DNA of 64,000 nucleotides from Paractinoplanes ovalisporus (lineage in GTDB: Bacteria > Actinomycetota > Actinomycetes > Mycobacteriales > Micromonosporaceae): the NCBI RefSeq assembly GCF_016834655.1, contig NZ_JAENHP010000018.1, positions 1-64,000 of the forward strand. Direction: 5' to 3'. The notes beneath the pieces are model-generated. The model saw only the letters and a program-made list of their open reading frames with translations. It made no database searches and had not been told where the DNA came from. A program made the translations under genes and the position numbers. This document shows, piece after piece, positions 52,531 through 61,716 of the stretch. Position 1 is the stretch's first letter, and each line of letters opens with the position of its first letter.

Positions 52531-52782
52531 ATGCCGATCGGTAACAGTGGCTCCCTGCAGATCATCGCCGGTGTCGTGCTTTCCATGATGAGCGCATACG
52601 GCGGCGGACGTATTCATCAGTGGTACATGCATGGCATGGACCGGGACCGGGCTTTCCGCGAGGGGTACGCCCACGGGTACCAGGCGCTTTTCCCCCTGGC
52701 CGCCCGGGGCACCCGTCCCACACCCGGCCCGGCGGGCCCGGCGACCCGTGCCCGGCAACTGTCCGACGCGCCCGTCGACTGA
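52531..52782 (+). CDS. Single-TM GRIHQW protein, paralogue B
   Basis: The product has 83 residues. The TM segment (LQIIAGVVLSMMSAYGG) leads into GRIHQWYMHGMDRDRAFREG, matching the preceding gene. The C-terminus is Pro/Ala-rich. A 150-base gap separates the two. Conservation of the motif with diverged tails argues that both are real genes. Confidence 0.72.
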   Translation: MPIGNSGSLQIIAGVVLSMMSAYGGGRIHQWYMHGMDRDRAFREGYAHGYQALFPLAARGTRPTPGPAGPATRARQLSDAPVD

Positions 52783-52922
52783 AAACCGTGCCGGCGCAAG
52801 GCCCTTCATCCGATGGCGCTACCTGTGCGTGTCGCGCCGACGCCGGGAACGGATCTGCGTGCTCTTCTGATCTTGCGCAAGCGTGATCTTGCGCGGTTCG
52901 GTACTCGAAAAGGAGCACGTCA

Positions 52923-53390
52923 GTGAAGAAAACCATGCGCGTCTTCTCGGCGGCCGGCCTGGGCCTGATGGCCGGTCTCGCGATCGCCGCCGGTCCGGCT
53001 CAGGCGTCCGGCGCCACCGCGCAGTCGGGCAGCGCGCCGAGCGCGCAGCAGGGACTCGGCCGGGACAACATCATCGGCTACTTCCGTTCCCCGGCCGTCT
53101 GCGAGGTCGCCGGCCGCCTCGGTGAGCGGCAGGGCCGCTGGGACTACTACGACTGCGAGTTCGTGCACGTCGGTTTCCGTCCGGGCTGGGTGCTCCGGGC
53201 CGCGTGCGAGTGCGGACGGGGCGTGCACGGCCACCACAAGCCGGGCAAGCCGCACGGCACCAAGGGCGACGACGGCTACAGCAAGCCCCAGGGTTCCAAG
53301 AACGACGACGGTTACGGCAAGCCGCAGGGCGACAAGAACGACGACGGCTACGGCAAGCCGAAGGGTGACCAGAACGACGACAAGTACTGA
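52923..53390 (+). CDS. Secreted protein with Cys module and NDDGYGKPQ repeats, paralogue B
   Basis: The product has 155 residues. A signal peptide (MKKTMRVFSAAGLGLMAGLA then GPAQA) precedes the module GYFRSPAVCEVAGRLGERQG and RWDYYDCEFVHVG, shared with the protein at 47194-47826. The tail has 12-residue repeats (NDDGYGKPQGDK), unlike the GNQGP tail of its paralogue. AAGGAG precedes GTG 52923. Exported; function unknown. Confidence 0.82.
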   Translation: MKKTMRVFSAAGLGLMAGLAIAAGPAQASGATAQSGSAPSAQQGLGRDNIIGYFRSPAVCEVAGRLGERQGRWDYYDCEFVHVGFRPGWVLRAACECGRGVHGHHKPGKPHGTKGDDGYSKPQGSKNDDGYGKPQGDKNDDGYGKPKGDQNDDKY

Positions 53391-53509
53391 CCGGCCGGTT
53401 GGCACGTCGCCGATGAGGCGAACCGGCCACAGCTGAGCAGCGTCACGACGTCACTTTCGTTGCCGGGTATGCCATGGGCGTGTCCGGCAACGACGTTTTT
53501 CACCGCGGA

Positions 53510-55027
53510 CTAACCCCGCCGCCAGCGCAGGGAGAGACGGCTCCGGCCGCGCTGACGGGGCACGGCGGGCGTCCGGGTGATCGCCGCGGCGAGCTGTCGC
53601 GCCGGCTCGTCGAGGGCGGGCGTGGCCAAGGCCAGCTCGGCGAACGACCGCGCACCGGACCGCGAGCCCACCTCGGCCAGCCGGGCGGTCACCACGGCCG
53701 CCACCTCGGGGCGCGCCGCCGGGTCGACCCACGCGGCCACGATCAGCGCGAACAGGGCGGCCTCGGTGACCCGGTCGACGCCTCCCTCGACCAGACCCAG
53801 CAGCATCCGCCGCCGCTCGGAGTCGGGCCAGGGCTCCTCCGGGCGGTTGTGCAGCAGACCGATGCAGGCCCAGACCTCGGCCGCGGCCACGTCGGCCGGC
53901 GGGTGGGCGACCAGCGCGATCAGGTCGGACGGCGACAGCATGATCAGCGGCATCGCCGCGTCGTAGGCCGCCGGCGGGTGCGCCCACGAGAGCGACGCCA
54001 CCTGCCGCAGCCGGCGAACGGCGTCGTCCGACGGCTCGGCCGGCGCCGGGGCGTTGCCCGGGGGCAGGGGCGCCGCCGCGGGCGTGCCGCTCAGCCACGG
54101 GGTGTCGCGGCAGCAGTCGGCCAGGTCGGTGTGCTCGTGCGACTCGTCGGGGTGGTCGCGGATGTAGTCGGCCAGGCGCACCAGGTGCATGAGGTCGCCG
54201 TCGGCGCGGTGGCGCAGGCGGTGCGCGGTATGCACGGCGCAGTCGTACTCGGGGTCGCGTTCCAGGGCGCGGTCGACCCAGCTCAACGCGTCGTCCAGGC
54301 GACCGTTGTCGGCCAGGGTGCCGGCGATGTCGGCGTACACGGAAAGGTCGTCGGGGTCATGGGCGACCGCGCGGCGCAGGGCCGCGAGCGCCTCGGGCAG
54401 ACGGCCGGCGCTGCGGTAGGCGTAGCCCAGCCAGATCTCGCCGAGCTTGGACGGCCGGACCCGGGCGCCGCGCGAGGCCCAGTCGACGGCCAGGTCGAAC
54501 TCGCCGACCCGGCGGGCCAGCGCGGAACCGGCGCCCAGCAGCATCGCGTGCTCCGGATAGGCGGCCAAGGCGTGGCGGACCACGGACAGGTAGGGGCGCA
54601 GCGTCGGCGGAGCCGGTTCGCCGACCCGGGTGCAGAGGCGCATGAGAACCTGGGCGAGCAGGCCCGGTTCGATGCGGACGCCCAGCGCGGGCTCGGCCAC
54701 CCAGGGGACGCCGGCCCAGTCGGCGGTGGGTGACTGCCCACTGGCGGCGGCCAGCAACGGGAGGCCGTCTTCGGGGCGGCCGGCGGCGGCCAGCAGATGG
54801 GCCCGGGCCGCGAGCCGGCCGGGTGACGCGTGCGGGCCGGCGCGGAAGAGATCGAGCCCGCCGCCGGGCCGGGCCGCGAGCCGTCCGAGCACCTCGTGGA
54901 CCTCGGGAAGCGTGGGGGCGTGGGCGAGCGCACCGGCGATGTGATCGGCGGCCTTGGCCGGCTCGTCGGTCGCCAGGGCCGATCTTGCCTGTTCAAGAGC
55001 GCGGTCGGCGGCGCGGCGTACATCCAC
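53510..55027 (-). CDS. Tetratricopeptide-repeat protein
   Basis: The product has 505 residues. TPR-like helices are visible (DEPAKAADHIAGALAHAPTL, LGYAYRSAGRLPEALAALRRAV, DNGRLDDALSWVDRALERDP). Between about 315 and 360 lies a Pro/Ala linker. The C-terminal part is helical. No enzyme motif. It lies divergently to the SIS gene. A scaffold role is likely. Confidence 0.8.
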   Translation of the reverse strand: MDVRRAADRALEQARSALATDEPAKAADHIAGALAHAPTLPEVHEVLGRLAARPGGGLDLFRAGPHASPGRLAARAHLLAAAGRPEDGLPLLAAASGQSPTADWAGVPWVAEPALGVRIEPGLLAQVLMRLCTRVGEPAPPTLRPYLSVVRHALAAYPEHAMLLGAGSALARRVGEFDLAVDWASRGARVRPSKLGEIWLGYAYRSAGRLPEALAALRRAVAHDPDDLSVYADIAGTLADNGRLDDALSWVDRALERDPEYDCAVHTAHRLRHRADGDLMHLVRLADYIRDHPDESHEHTDLADCCRDTPWLSGTPAAAPLPPGNAPAPAEPSDDAVRRLRQVASLSWAHPPAAYDAAMPLIMLSPSDLIALVAHPPADVAAAEVWACIGLLHNRPEEPWPDSERRRMLLGLVEGGVDRVTEAALFALIVAAWVDPAARPEVAAVVTARLAEVGSRSGARSFAELALATPALDEPARQLAAAITRTPAVPRQRGRSRLSLRWRRG

Positions 55028-55170
55028 GATGCAAGACAGTAGGGGAAAGAGCCCTTCCTGTCAGTAGGAGGTTTGCTGCGCATTAGTGCTCGAAACGTTG
55101 ACGAAGTAAGCTCATTCTTGCAAGACTGCGCATAAATCGCACATGCAGGTGCTCACCAGGGGAGGAACAC

Positions 55171-56229
55171 GTGTCATCACGAGGCCAGGGCATGGCCGCG
55201 GACATCGCGGAACAACCGGGCGGATTCGCACGGTTGCTCGAGGGTGAGCACGCCGGCGCGATCGCCGCCGTCGCCGCCGAGGTGGCCCGCCGGCGGCCCC
55301 GCAACGTCGTGTTCGTGGCCCGGGGCACCTCCGATCACGCGGCGCTCTACGGGGCGTACCTCACCGAGATCCGCCTGGGCCTGCCGGTGGCCAGCGCCTC
55401 GCCCAGCGCGATCACGCTCTTCGGGGCGCGCCCCAACTTCTCCGACACGCTCGTGGTCGGCGTCAGCCAGAGCGGCGGCTCGCCCGACCTCACCGGCGTG
55501 CTCCAGGTCGCCCGCGAGACCGGCGGCCTTACCCTGGCGGTCACCAACAATCCCGATTCGCCGCTGGCCCGGGCGGCCGAGCTCTCGATCGACGTGGCGG
55601 CCGGTCACGAGCGGGCGGTCGCGGCCACCAAGACGTACACGGCCGAACTTCTCGCTCTTCTGCTTCTGGTCGAGGGCATCCGCTCGGGCGACGGCTCGCT
55701 GCCCGACGACGAGCGGGCCGCGCTCGACAAGCTGCCCCAGCTGGCCGAGGACGCCCTGGCCGACCGCACCGCGGACGACCTCGCGCAGCGCTACCGGTTC
55801 GCCTCCCGGCTGGTGACCACCGGGCGCGGGTACGCCTATCCGACCGCCCGCGAGGCCGCGCTGAAGCTGATGGAGACGTCGTACCTGCCGGCGCTCGCCT
55901 TCTCGGGCGCCGACCTGCTGCACGGGCCGCTGGCCATGACCGACCCGGACGTGCCGGTGCTCGCCGTCGTGGGCGACGGGCCGGGCGGGCAGTCGATGCG
56001 CGACGTGGTGACCCGGCTCGGCGAGCGGCGGGCCGACGTGGTGACGATCGGCGCGACCGACGTCGAGGGCGCGGCCGGGCGGCTCCCGGTGCCGGCGGTG
56101 ACCGACGAGCGGTACAGCGCGCTGCTCGACATCCTGCCGCTGCAGAAACTGGCCCTGGCGCTGGCTCTGGCCCGCGGTGAGGACCCCGACGCGCCGCGCG
56201 GGCTCAAGAAGGTCACCACAACGCTGTAG
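55171..56229 (+). CDS. SIS-domain sugar-phosphate protein
   Basis: The product has 352 residues with two SIS domains (VVFVARGTSDHAALYGAYL; SQSGGSPDLTGVLQ; SRLVTTGRGYAYPTAREAALK). It resembles the isomerase half of glucosamine-6-phosphate synthase without the glutaminase domain. Amino-sugar phosphate isomerase or deaminase activity is likely. GGGGAGG precedes GTG 55171. Confidence 0.9.
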   Translation: MSSRGQGMAADIAEQPGGFARLLEGEHAGAIAAVAAEVARRRPRNVVFVARGTSDHAALYGAYLTEIRLGLPVASASPSAITLFGARPNFSDTLVVGVSQSGGSPDLTGVLQVARETGGLTLAVTNNPDSPLARAAELSIDVAAGHERAVAATKTYTAELLALLLLVEGIRSGDGSLPDDERAALDKLPQLAEDALADRTADDLAQRYRFASRLVTTGRGYAYPTAREAALKLMETSYLPALAFSGADLLHGPLAMTDPDVPVLAVVGDGPGGQSMRDVVTRLGERRADVVTIGATDVEGAAGRLPVPAVTDERYSALLDILPLQKLALALALARGEDPDAPRGLKKVTTTL

Positions 56230-56256
56230 GAAACAAGGACGTGGCACGCTTGGCGC

Positions 56257-57807
56257 GTGTCAACGTTGCGTGATCTGGCCGAGGAGCACACCGGTCTGGG
56301 GCCGGCCGACATCGACCACCTGCACCGGCTCGCCGGTGACTGGCAGCTGCTGTCCGACCTCTCCTTCGCCGACCTGCTCATGTGGGTGCCGGTGAAGGTG
56401 GAGGCCGGGCCGCCGCGCGAGTACCTCTGCGTGGCCCAGGTGCGGCCGACCACGGCGCCGACGGCGTACCAGGACGACCAGGTCGGCAAGATCGTCGGCG
56501 GCCCCGAGGTGGCCCACCTCGACATCGCCTTCCGCCAGGAGCGGATCTGGCGGGAGGGCGACCCGGTCTGGTACGGCGACACCCCGGCCCGGCACGAGGC
56601 GATTCCCGTACGCCTGCGCGACCCCAACGACCACGAAGAGGGCTTCAGCGAGGTCATCGCGGTGATCGGCCGCGACACCAACCTCTCCACCGCGCGTACG
56701 CCCAGCCAGCTCGAGCTCAACTATCTGACCACCGCCGACGACCTGGCCCAGATGGTCGCCGACGGCACCTTCCCGCCGCCCCGGCACCCGGGCGAGACCA
56801 CCTCGGCGCCCCGGGTCGGTGACGGGCTCATCCGGCTCGACGCGGGCGGCAAGGTCACGTACGCCAGCCCCAACGCGCAGTCGGCCTACCGGCGCCTCGG
56901 CTTCAACGCCCACCTGGTCGGCGAGGAGCTCTCGGCGCTCACCAGCCGGCTCGCGGCCGACCCGCTGGAGGGCAACGACGCCGCCGAGCGGGTCCTGTCG
57001 GCGTTGCGCGGCGAGTCCCCGCCCCGGCAGGAGATGGAGGCCCGCGGCGCGACCGTGCTGATCCGGTCGCTGCCGTTGATGCCGGCCGGGGTGCCGATCG
57101 GCGCGCTCGTCCTCGTCCGGGACGTGACCGAGGTCCGACGCCGCGACCGCGCGCTGATGACCAAGGACGCGACGATCCGCGAGATCCACCACCGGGTCAA
57201 GAACAACCTGCAGACCGTGGCCGCGCTGCTGCGCCTGCAGGCCCGCCGGGTCGACGCCCCCGAGGCCCGGATCGCCCTGCAGGAGTCCGTGCGCCGGGTC
57301 GCGTCGATCGCCCTGGTGCACGAGACGCTGTCGATGTCGAGCGACGAGGCGGTCGAGTTCGACGGGATCGTCGACCGGGTCGCCACCGCGGCCACCGAGG
57401 TCGCCGCGACCAGCGTGCCGGTGAAGATGCGCCGCGAGGGCACGTTCGGGGTGCTGCCCGCCGAGATCGCCACGTCGCTGGTCATGGTGCTCAACGAACT
57501 GCTGATCAACGCGGTCGAGCACGGCTTCCCGGCCTCGGAGGACGACGACGCCCCCGCGCCGGGTGAGGCGGAGGGGGACGGTGAGGTCGTCGTCTCGGCC
57601 CACCGGTTCCGCAAGCAGCTGCACGTGACGGTGGCCGACAACGGCCAGGGACTGCCGGACGACTTCCGGGCCGACGACAGCCAGCGCCTCGGACTGCAGA
57701 TCGTGCGCGCCCTGGCCACCGGTGAGCTGCGCGGCAGCATCGAGCTGCGCAACCGGGCCGGCGGGGGCACGGAGGCCGTCCTGGTCGTGCCGTTGGGCAA
57801 ACGCTGA
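56257..57807 (+). CDS. pdtaS: PdtaS-type sensor histidine kinase
   Basis: The product has 516 residues and is soluble. The N-terminal half has GAF-like and PAS-like regions. The HisKA_2 box is TIREIHHRVKNNLQTVAALL with H311 as phosphoacceptor. The HATPase domain has VLNELLINAVEHGF and DNGQGLPDD. It matches mycobacterial PdtaS, which signals to an ANTAR regulator not seen in this window. The gene adjoins whiB1 in mycobacteria but not here. Confidence 0.92.
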   Translation: MSTLRDLAEEHTGLGPADIDHLHRLAGDWQLLSDLSFADLLMWVPVKVEAGPPREYLCVAQVRPTTAPTAYQDDQVGKIVGGPEVAHLDIAFRQERIWREGDPVWYGDTPARHEAIPVRLRDPNDHEEGFSEVIAVIGRDTNLSTARTPSQLELNYLTTADDLAQMVADGTFPPPRHPGETTSAPRVGDGLIRLDAGGKVTYASPNAQSAYRRLGFNAHLVGEELSALTSRLAADPLEGNDAAERVLSALRGESPPRQEMEARGATVLIRSLPLMPAGVPIGALVLVRDVTEVRRRDRALMTKDATIREIHHRVKNNLQTVAALLRLQARRVDAPEARIALQESVRRVASIALVHETLSMSSDEAVEFDGIVDRVATAATEVAATSVPVKMRREGTFGVLPAEIATSLVMVLNELLINAVEHGFPASEDDDAPAPGEAEGDGEVVVSAHRFRKQLHVTVADNGQGLPDDFRADDSQRLGLQIVRALATGELRGSIELRNRAGGGTEAVLVVPLGKR

Positions 57808-57892
57808 AAGCTCCCACCAGGTGGGCCGGGACACACTCCCGAAATCTGGACCGCACTGGCCCAGATTGGTTCGGCGTGAGAGGCTTGCCGAC

Positions 57893-57979
57893 ATGACCGC
57901 TGCTCTGGACCGCCGCTTCGTGGCTCGCCGCCACGTTGATTACGGCCGTGTCCGCAGCGCGATGTGTCCGGCTTCCTGA
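57893..57979 (+). CDS. Leader peptide of the sulfate-reduction operon
   Basis: This 28-residue peptide has RRHVDYGRVRSAMCPAS at its end. Such short RRHVD-type peptides with a C-terminal Cys lie before sulfur-assimilation genes in actinobacteria and are thought to sense cysteine by translation. It lies 120 bases before sirA. A small GC hairpin (GGCGCG/CGCGCC, 58001-58018) follows it. Confidence 0.75.
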   Translation: MTAALDRRFVARRHVDYGRVRSAMCPAS

Positions 57980-58099
57980 CGCCGTCCGATTTTTATTTCG
58001 GGCGCGCGAAGACGCGCCGGCCACTCCTGACACTGTAGTCACGAGCCTTCTGAGCCGTGAGCGTCCGGTCGCGCCCACGAGTCCAGGAGGACCGCCGAC

Positions 58100-59785
58100 A
58101 TGGTGACCCCAGCTAAGCCGACCGCTCGCCCCCGCAAGGCGCGCGGCGAGGGTCAGTGGGCGCTCGGACACCGCGAGCCGCTGAACCCCAACGAGCGGAT
58201 CAAGAAGGACGACAACCCGCTCAACGTCCGCGCCCGCATCGAGAACATCTATGCCCACTCGGGCTTCGCCTCGATCGACCCGCAGGACCTTCGCGGTCGT
58301 TTCCGCTGGTGGGGGCTCTACACCCAGCGCAAGGCGGGCATCGACGGCGGCCGCACGGCGGTGCTCGAGCCGCACGAGCTCGAGGACGAGTTCTTCATGC
58401 TCCGCGTCCGCATCGACGGCGGCGCGCTTTCCGTGGCCCAGCTCCGCACGATCGCGCAGATCTCGCAGGAGTTCGGCCGCGACTCGGCCGACATCACCGA
58501 CCGGCAGAACATCCAGCTGCACTGGATCCGGGTCGAGGACATGCCGGAGATCTGGCGCCGGCTCGAGGCGGTCGGGCTGCAGACCACCGAGGCCTGCGGC
58601 GACTGCCCGCGCATCGTGCTCGGCTCGCCCGTGGCCGGGGTGGCGGTCGACGAGGTGATCGACGCGACGCCCGCGATTGACGAAATTCTCAAGCGCTACA
58701 TCGGCGACCCGCGCTATTCCAACCTGCCGCGCAAGTTCAAGTCGTCGATCGGCTGGCTGGCCGACGCGCCGTACGAGACCAACGACATCTCGCTGGTCGG
58801 CGTCGAGCACCCGCAGCACGGCCCCGGCTTCGACCTGTGGGTCGGCGGCGGCCTCTCCACCAACCCGCGCCTGGCCGAGCGGCTGGGCGTGTGGGTGCCG
58901 CTCGAAGACATCCCGGACGTGTGGGAGGGCGTCGTCGGCATCTTCCGCGACTACGGCTACCGCCGCCTGCGCAACCGGGCCCGCCTGAAGTTCCTGCTGG
59001 CCGACTGGGGCGTCGCGAAGTTCCGCGAGATCCTGGAGAAGGAATACCTGGGTCGCGCGCTGATCGACGGCCCGGCGCCCGACCTGCCGGCCAAGCCGAT
59101 CGACCACATCGGCGTGCACAAGCAGATCGACGGCCGCAACTACATCGGCGCGGCGCCGGTCGTGGGCCGGTCCTCCGGCTCGCAGCTGAGCAAGCTGGCC
59201 GACCTCGTCGAGACGCACGGCTCCGACCGGGTGCGGCTCACGGCGTACCAGAAACTCCTGGTTCTTGACGTTGCCGACGACCAGGTCGAGCCGCTCATCT
59301 CCGGGATGCGCGCCATCGGTCTGGAGGCGCGGCCCTCGGCGTGGCGGCGCGGCACCATGGCCTGCACCGGCATCGAGTACTGCAAGCTCGCGATCGTCGA
59401 GACCAAGGCCCGCGGCGAGGAGCTGGTGGCCCGGCTCGAGGAGCGGCTCAAGGAGTTCGACGCCGACATCTCGATCCACATCAACGGTTGCCCCAACGCC
59501 TGCGCGCGCACCCAGGTGGCCGACATCGGCCTCAAGGGCCAGCTCGTGATGAACGCGCACGGCGAGCAGGTCGAGGGCTTCCAGGTGCACCTCGGCGGTG
59601 GCCTCGGCATGGCCCAGGGGCAGACCTCCGGCTTCGGACGCAAGCTCCGGGGCCTCAAGACGACGGCGGAGGAGCTTCCCGCGTACGTCGAGAAGGTCGC
59701 CCGCCACTACCTCGACGGCCGCACGTCGAAGGACGAGTCGTTCGCCCAGTGGGTGCTCCGCGCCGACGAGGAGCTCCTGAAATGA
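58100..59785 (+). CDS. sirA: Ferredoxin-dependent sulfite reductase
   Basis: The product has 561 residues. Siroheme/4Fe-4S ligands are C422, C428, C464 and C468 (CTGIEYC and CPNAC). Two ferredoxin-like halves (WWGLYTQRKAGIDGG; LRVRIDGGALSVAQL) are present. It reduces sulfite to sulfide. Sulfite rather than nitrite is inferred from cysH downstream. AGGAGG precedes ATG 58100. Confidence 0.93.
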   Translation: MVTPAKPTARPRKARGEGQWALGHREPLNPNERIKKDDNPLNVRARIENIYAHSGFASIDPQDLRGRFRWWGLYTQRKAGIDGGRTAVLEPHELEDEFFMLRVRIDGGALSVAQLRTIAQISQEFGRDSADITDRQNIQLHWIRVEDMPEIWRRLEAVGLQTTEACGDCPRIVLGSPVAGVAVDEVIDATPAIDEILKRYIGDPRYSNLPRKFKSSIGWLADAPYETNDISLVGVEHPQHGPGFDLWVGGGLSTNPRLAERLGVWVPLEDIPDVWEGVVGIFRDYGYRRLRNRARLKFLLADWGVAKFREILEKEYLGRALIDGPAPDLPAKPIDHIGVHKQIDGRNYIGAAPVVGRSSGSQLSKLADLVETHGSDRVRLTAYQKLLVLDVADDQVEPLISGMRAIGLEARPSAWRRGTMACTGIEYCKLAIVETKARGEELVARLEERLKEFDADISIHINGCPNACARTQVADIGLKGQLVMNAHGEQVEGFQVHLGGGLGMAQGQTSGFGRKLRGLKTTAEELPAYVEKVARHYLDGRTSKDESFAQWVLRADEELLK

Positions 59786-59940
59786 GCGACGCCCGATCCA
59801 CACCCCTGTACTGCCCCTACTGCGGCGAAGAGGACCTCCGCCCCAACGAGGCTTCGCACGGCGCGTGGGAGTGCCACTCCTGCGCCCGGGTTTTCACGGT
59901 CAAGTTCAACGGCTTGCTTTCCAAGGGAGTCAACCGATGA
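59782..59940 (+). CDS. Small zinc-ribbon protein of the sulfur operon
   Basis: The product has 52 residues. YCPYCGEEDLRP and ECHSCARVFTV give two CxxC pairs, a zinc ribbon. It overlaps sirA and cysH by ATGA on both sides, so it is translated with them. Its role is unknown, perhaps an electron-transfer or assembly partner. Confidence 0.85.
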   Translation: MSDARSTPLYCPYCGEEDLRPNEASHGAWECHSCARVFTVKFNGLLSKGVNR

Positions 59941-60698
59941 CAGTCGTGGCCGCCACCTCTCTCAACCTGGTCAACCTCGGTGCTCCGGTCGTCTCGGACC
60001 CGACTCGCCGCTCCCGTGACGAGCTCGAGGCGCTGGCGCGCGACGCCGGCCGCGATCTCGAGGGCGCCCCCGCCGAGGTCATCGCCAAGTGGGCGACCGA
60101 CACCTTCGGCGACCGGTTCTGCGTCACCAGCTCGATGGCCGACGCCGTCGTGGCCCACCTCTTCTCCCGGGTTGCGCCCGGCGTCGACGTGGTCTTCCTC
60201 GACACCGGCCTGCACTTCCCCGAGACGCTCAAGGTGCGCGACATCGTGGCCGCCACGATGGACGTGAACGTCCGCTCGATCCGTCCCCGCAAGACGGTCG
60301 GGCAGCAGGACGGCGAGTACGGGCCGCGGCTGTTCGCCCGTAGCCCCGACGAGTGCTGCTTCCTGCGCAAGGTCGAGCCGCTCGAGCGCGCCCTGTCCGA
60401 GTACGACTCCTGGGCCACCGGCCTGCGCCGCGACGAGTCGCCGACCCGCGCCAACACGCCGGTCGTCGCGTTCGACGCCAAGAAGGGCAAGGTCAAGGTC
60501 AACCCGATCGCCGCCTGGACCCAGGCCGACGTGGACCGCTACATCGGCCGGTGGAACGTGCCGGTCAACGAGCTGTTCAAGAAGGGCTACGGCTCGATCG
60601 GCTGCTGGCCGTGCACCCGGCGCACGAAGGCCGGCGAGGACCCGCGCGCCGGCCGCTGGGCGATGTTCGAGAAGACCGAATGCGGACTGCACGTCTGA
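59937..60698 (+). CDS. cysH: Adenylyl-sulfate (APS) reductase
   Basis: The product has 253 residues. DECCFLRK (C140, C141) and GCWPCTRR (C223, C226) are the CC/CxxC ligands of a 4Fe-4S cluster, which marks APS rather than PAPS reductases. SSMADAVVAHLF and LDTGLHFPETL are the nucleotide motifs. The C-terminal ECGLH carries the catalytic Cys. It overlaps the next gene. Confidence 0.93.
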   Translation: MTVVAATSLNLVNLGAPVVSDPTRRSRDELEALARDAGRDLEGAPAEVIAKWATDTFGDRFCVTSSMADAVVAHLFSRVAPGVDVVFLDTGLHFPETLKVRDIVAATMDVNVRSIRPRKTVGQQDGEYGPRLFARSPDECCFLRKVEPLERALSEYDSWATGLRRDESPTRANTPVVAFDAKKGKVKVNPIAAWTQADVDRYIGRWNVPVNELFKKGYGSIGCWPCTRRTKAGEDPRAGRWAMFEKTECGLHV

Positions 60699-61435
60699 CC
60701 GACCGCCTCGCGGTGGTCCTGGTGGCCCACGGCAGCCGGGACCCGCGGGCCGCGGCGTCAACTCAAGCCCTGGCCCGGGCCGTGCGCCGGGCCCATCCGG
60801 CGTGGGACGTCTACGCGTCGTTCCTCGACCACGCCGGGCCGCGCCCGCTCGACGTGCTGGAGTCGCTGCCCGGCCGCCGGGCGGTCCTGGTGCCGCTGTT
60901 GCTGACCGAGGCCTTCCACGGCCGTGTGGACGTGCCCGCGATCGTTGCCGAGGCGGCCAGTCTGCCGGTCGACGTGTCGCTGGCCGGTGTGCTGGGGCCG
61001 TCCCCGTCGACGTCTTCGCCCGTGCCCGGCTCGCTGATCGACGGTCTCGTGCGCCGTCTGGAGCCGGTGGGCCTCGACGCCGTCGTGCTGGCCGCCGCCG
61101 GCACGCGGGACGCTCGGGCCCGGGAAACGATCACGTGGGCCGCCGACGCCCTGAGCGCCCGTCTGAGCCTGCCGTGTGTGGCGGCGTATGCCTCGGCCTC
61201 TCCGCCGCTCCCTGGGGCCGTTGTGGGGCGTTTGCGGGCGTCGGGTGCTCGACGGGTGGGGATGGCCAGCTATTTCCTCGCGCCGGGCTTCTTGTACGAC
61301 GTCGCGGTTCGCTCGGCTCGTGAGGCCGGCGCGGTCGTGGTGGCGCCGCCGCTCGGGGATGCGCCGGAGTTGGTGCGGCTCGTGGCTTCACGGGTGCTGG
61401 CTGCTGTGGGGAGTGCTCTCAGCGCTGCCGCGTAA
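60680..61435 (+). CDS. Sirohydrochlorin chelatase-like protein
   Basis: The product has 251 residues. VVLVAHGSRDPRA holds the first metal-binding His, and LLTEAFHGRVDVP the second. GMASYFLAPGFLYD is in the C-terminal half. It fits a CbiX/SirB-type chelatase that puts iron into siroheme for sulfite reductase. ATG 60680 overlaps cysH by 19 bases. Confidence 0.88.
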   Translation: MRTARLTDRLAVVLVAHGSRDPRAAASTQALARAVRRAHPAWDVYASFLDHAGPRPLDVLESLPGRRAVLVPLLLTEAFHGRVDVPAIVAEAASLPVDVSLAGVLGPSPSTSSPVPGSLIDGLVRRLEPVGLDAVVLAAAGTRDARARETITWAADALSARLSLPCVAAYASASPPLPGAVVGRLRASGARRVGMASYFLAPGFLYDVAVRSAREAGAVVVAPPLGDAPELVRLVASRVLAAVGSALSAAA

Positions 61436-61668
61436 GGGTCTGTAAGGCGACCCTAAATTCGTCGCTCACCGTTACCGGCCGTTGTGCGCTCCGCCGACGT
61501 CCACGGCGCGTGAGGTGAATGTGGACCATTCGTAGCGGTGACGCAATTTCGAGATCATTTCGTGGATTCTCGATGAAACCCAACGTGATCGAATTAGTGC
61601 GGTCGGCGAACCTTCTCGGGAACCTCTCAGGATTCGGCGCGCTGAGTAATCGGGCCGAAACAGCAAGA

Positions 61669-61695
61669 CGCCCCGGAGCCGTTCGGCCCGGGGCG
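61669..61695. terminator. Terminator downstream of whiB1
   Basis: The arms CGCCCCGG (61669-61676) and CCGGGGCG (61688-61695) pair over 8 bases. On the minus strand it is followed by TCTTGCTGTTTC. It terminates whiB1. Confidence 0.7.
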
Positions 61696-61716
61696 CAAAT
61701 GCTGTGGGGGATTGGT

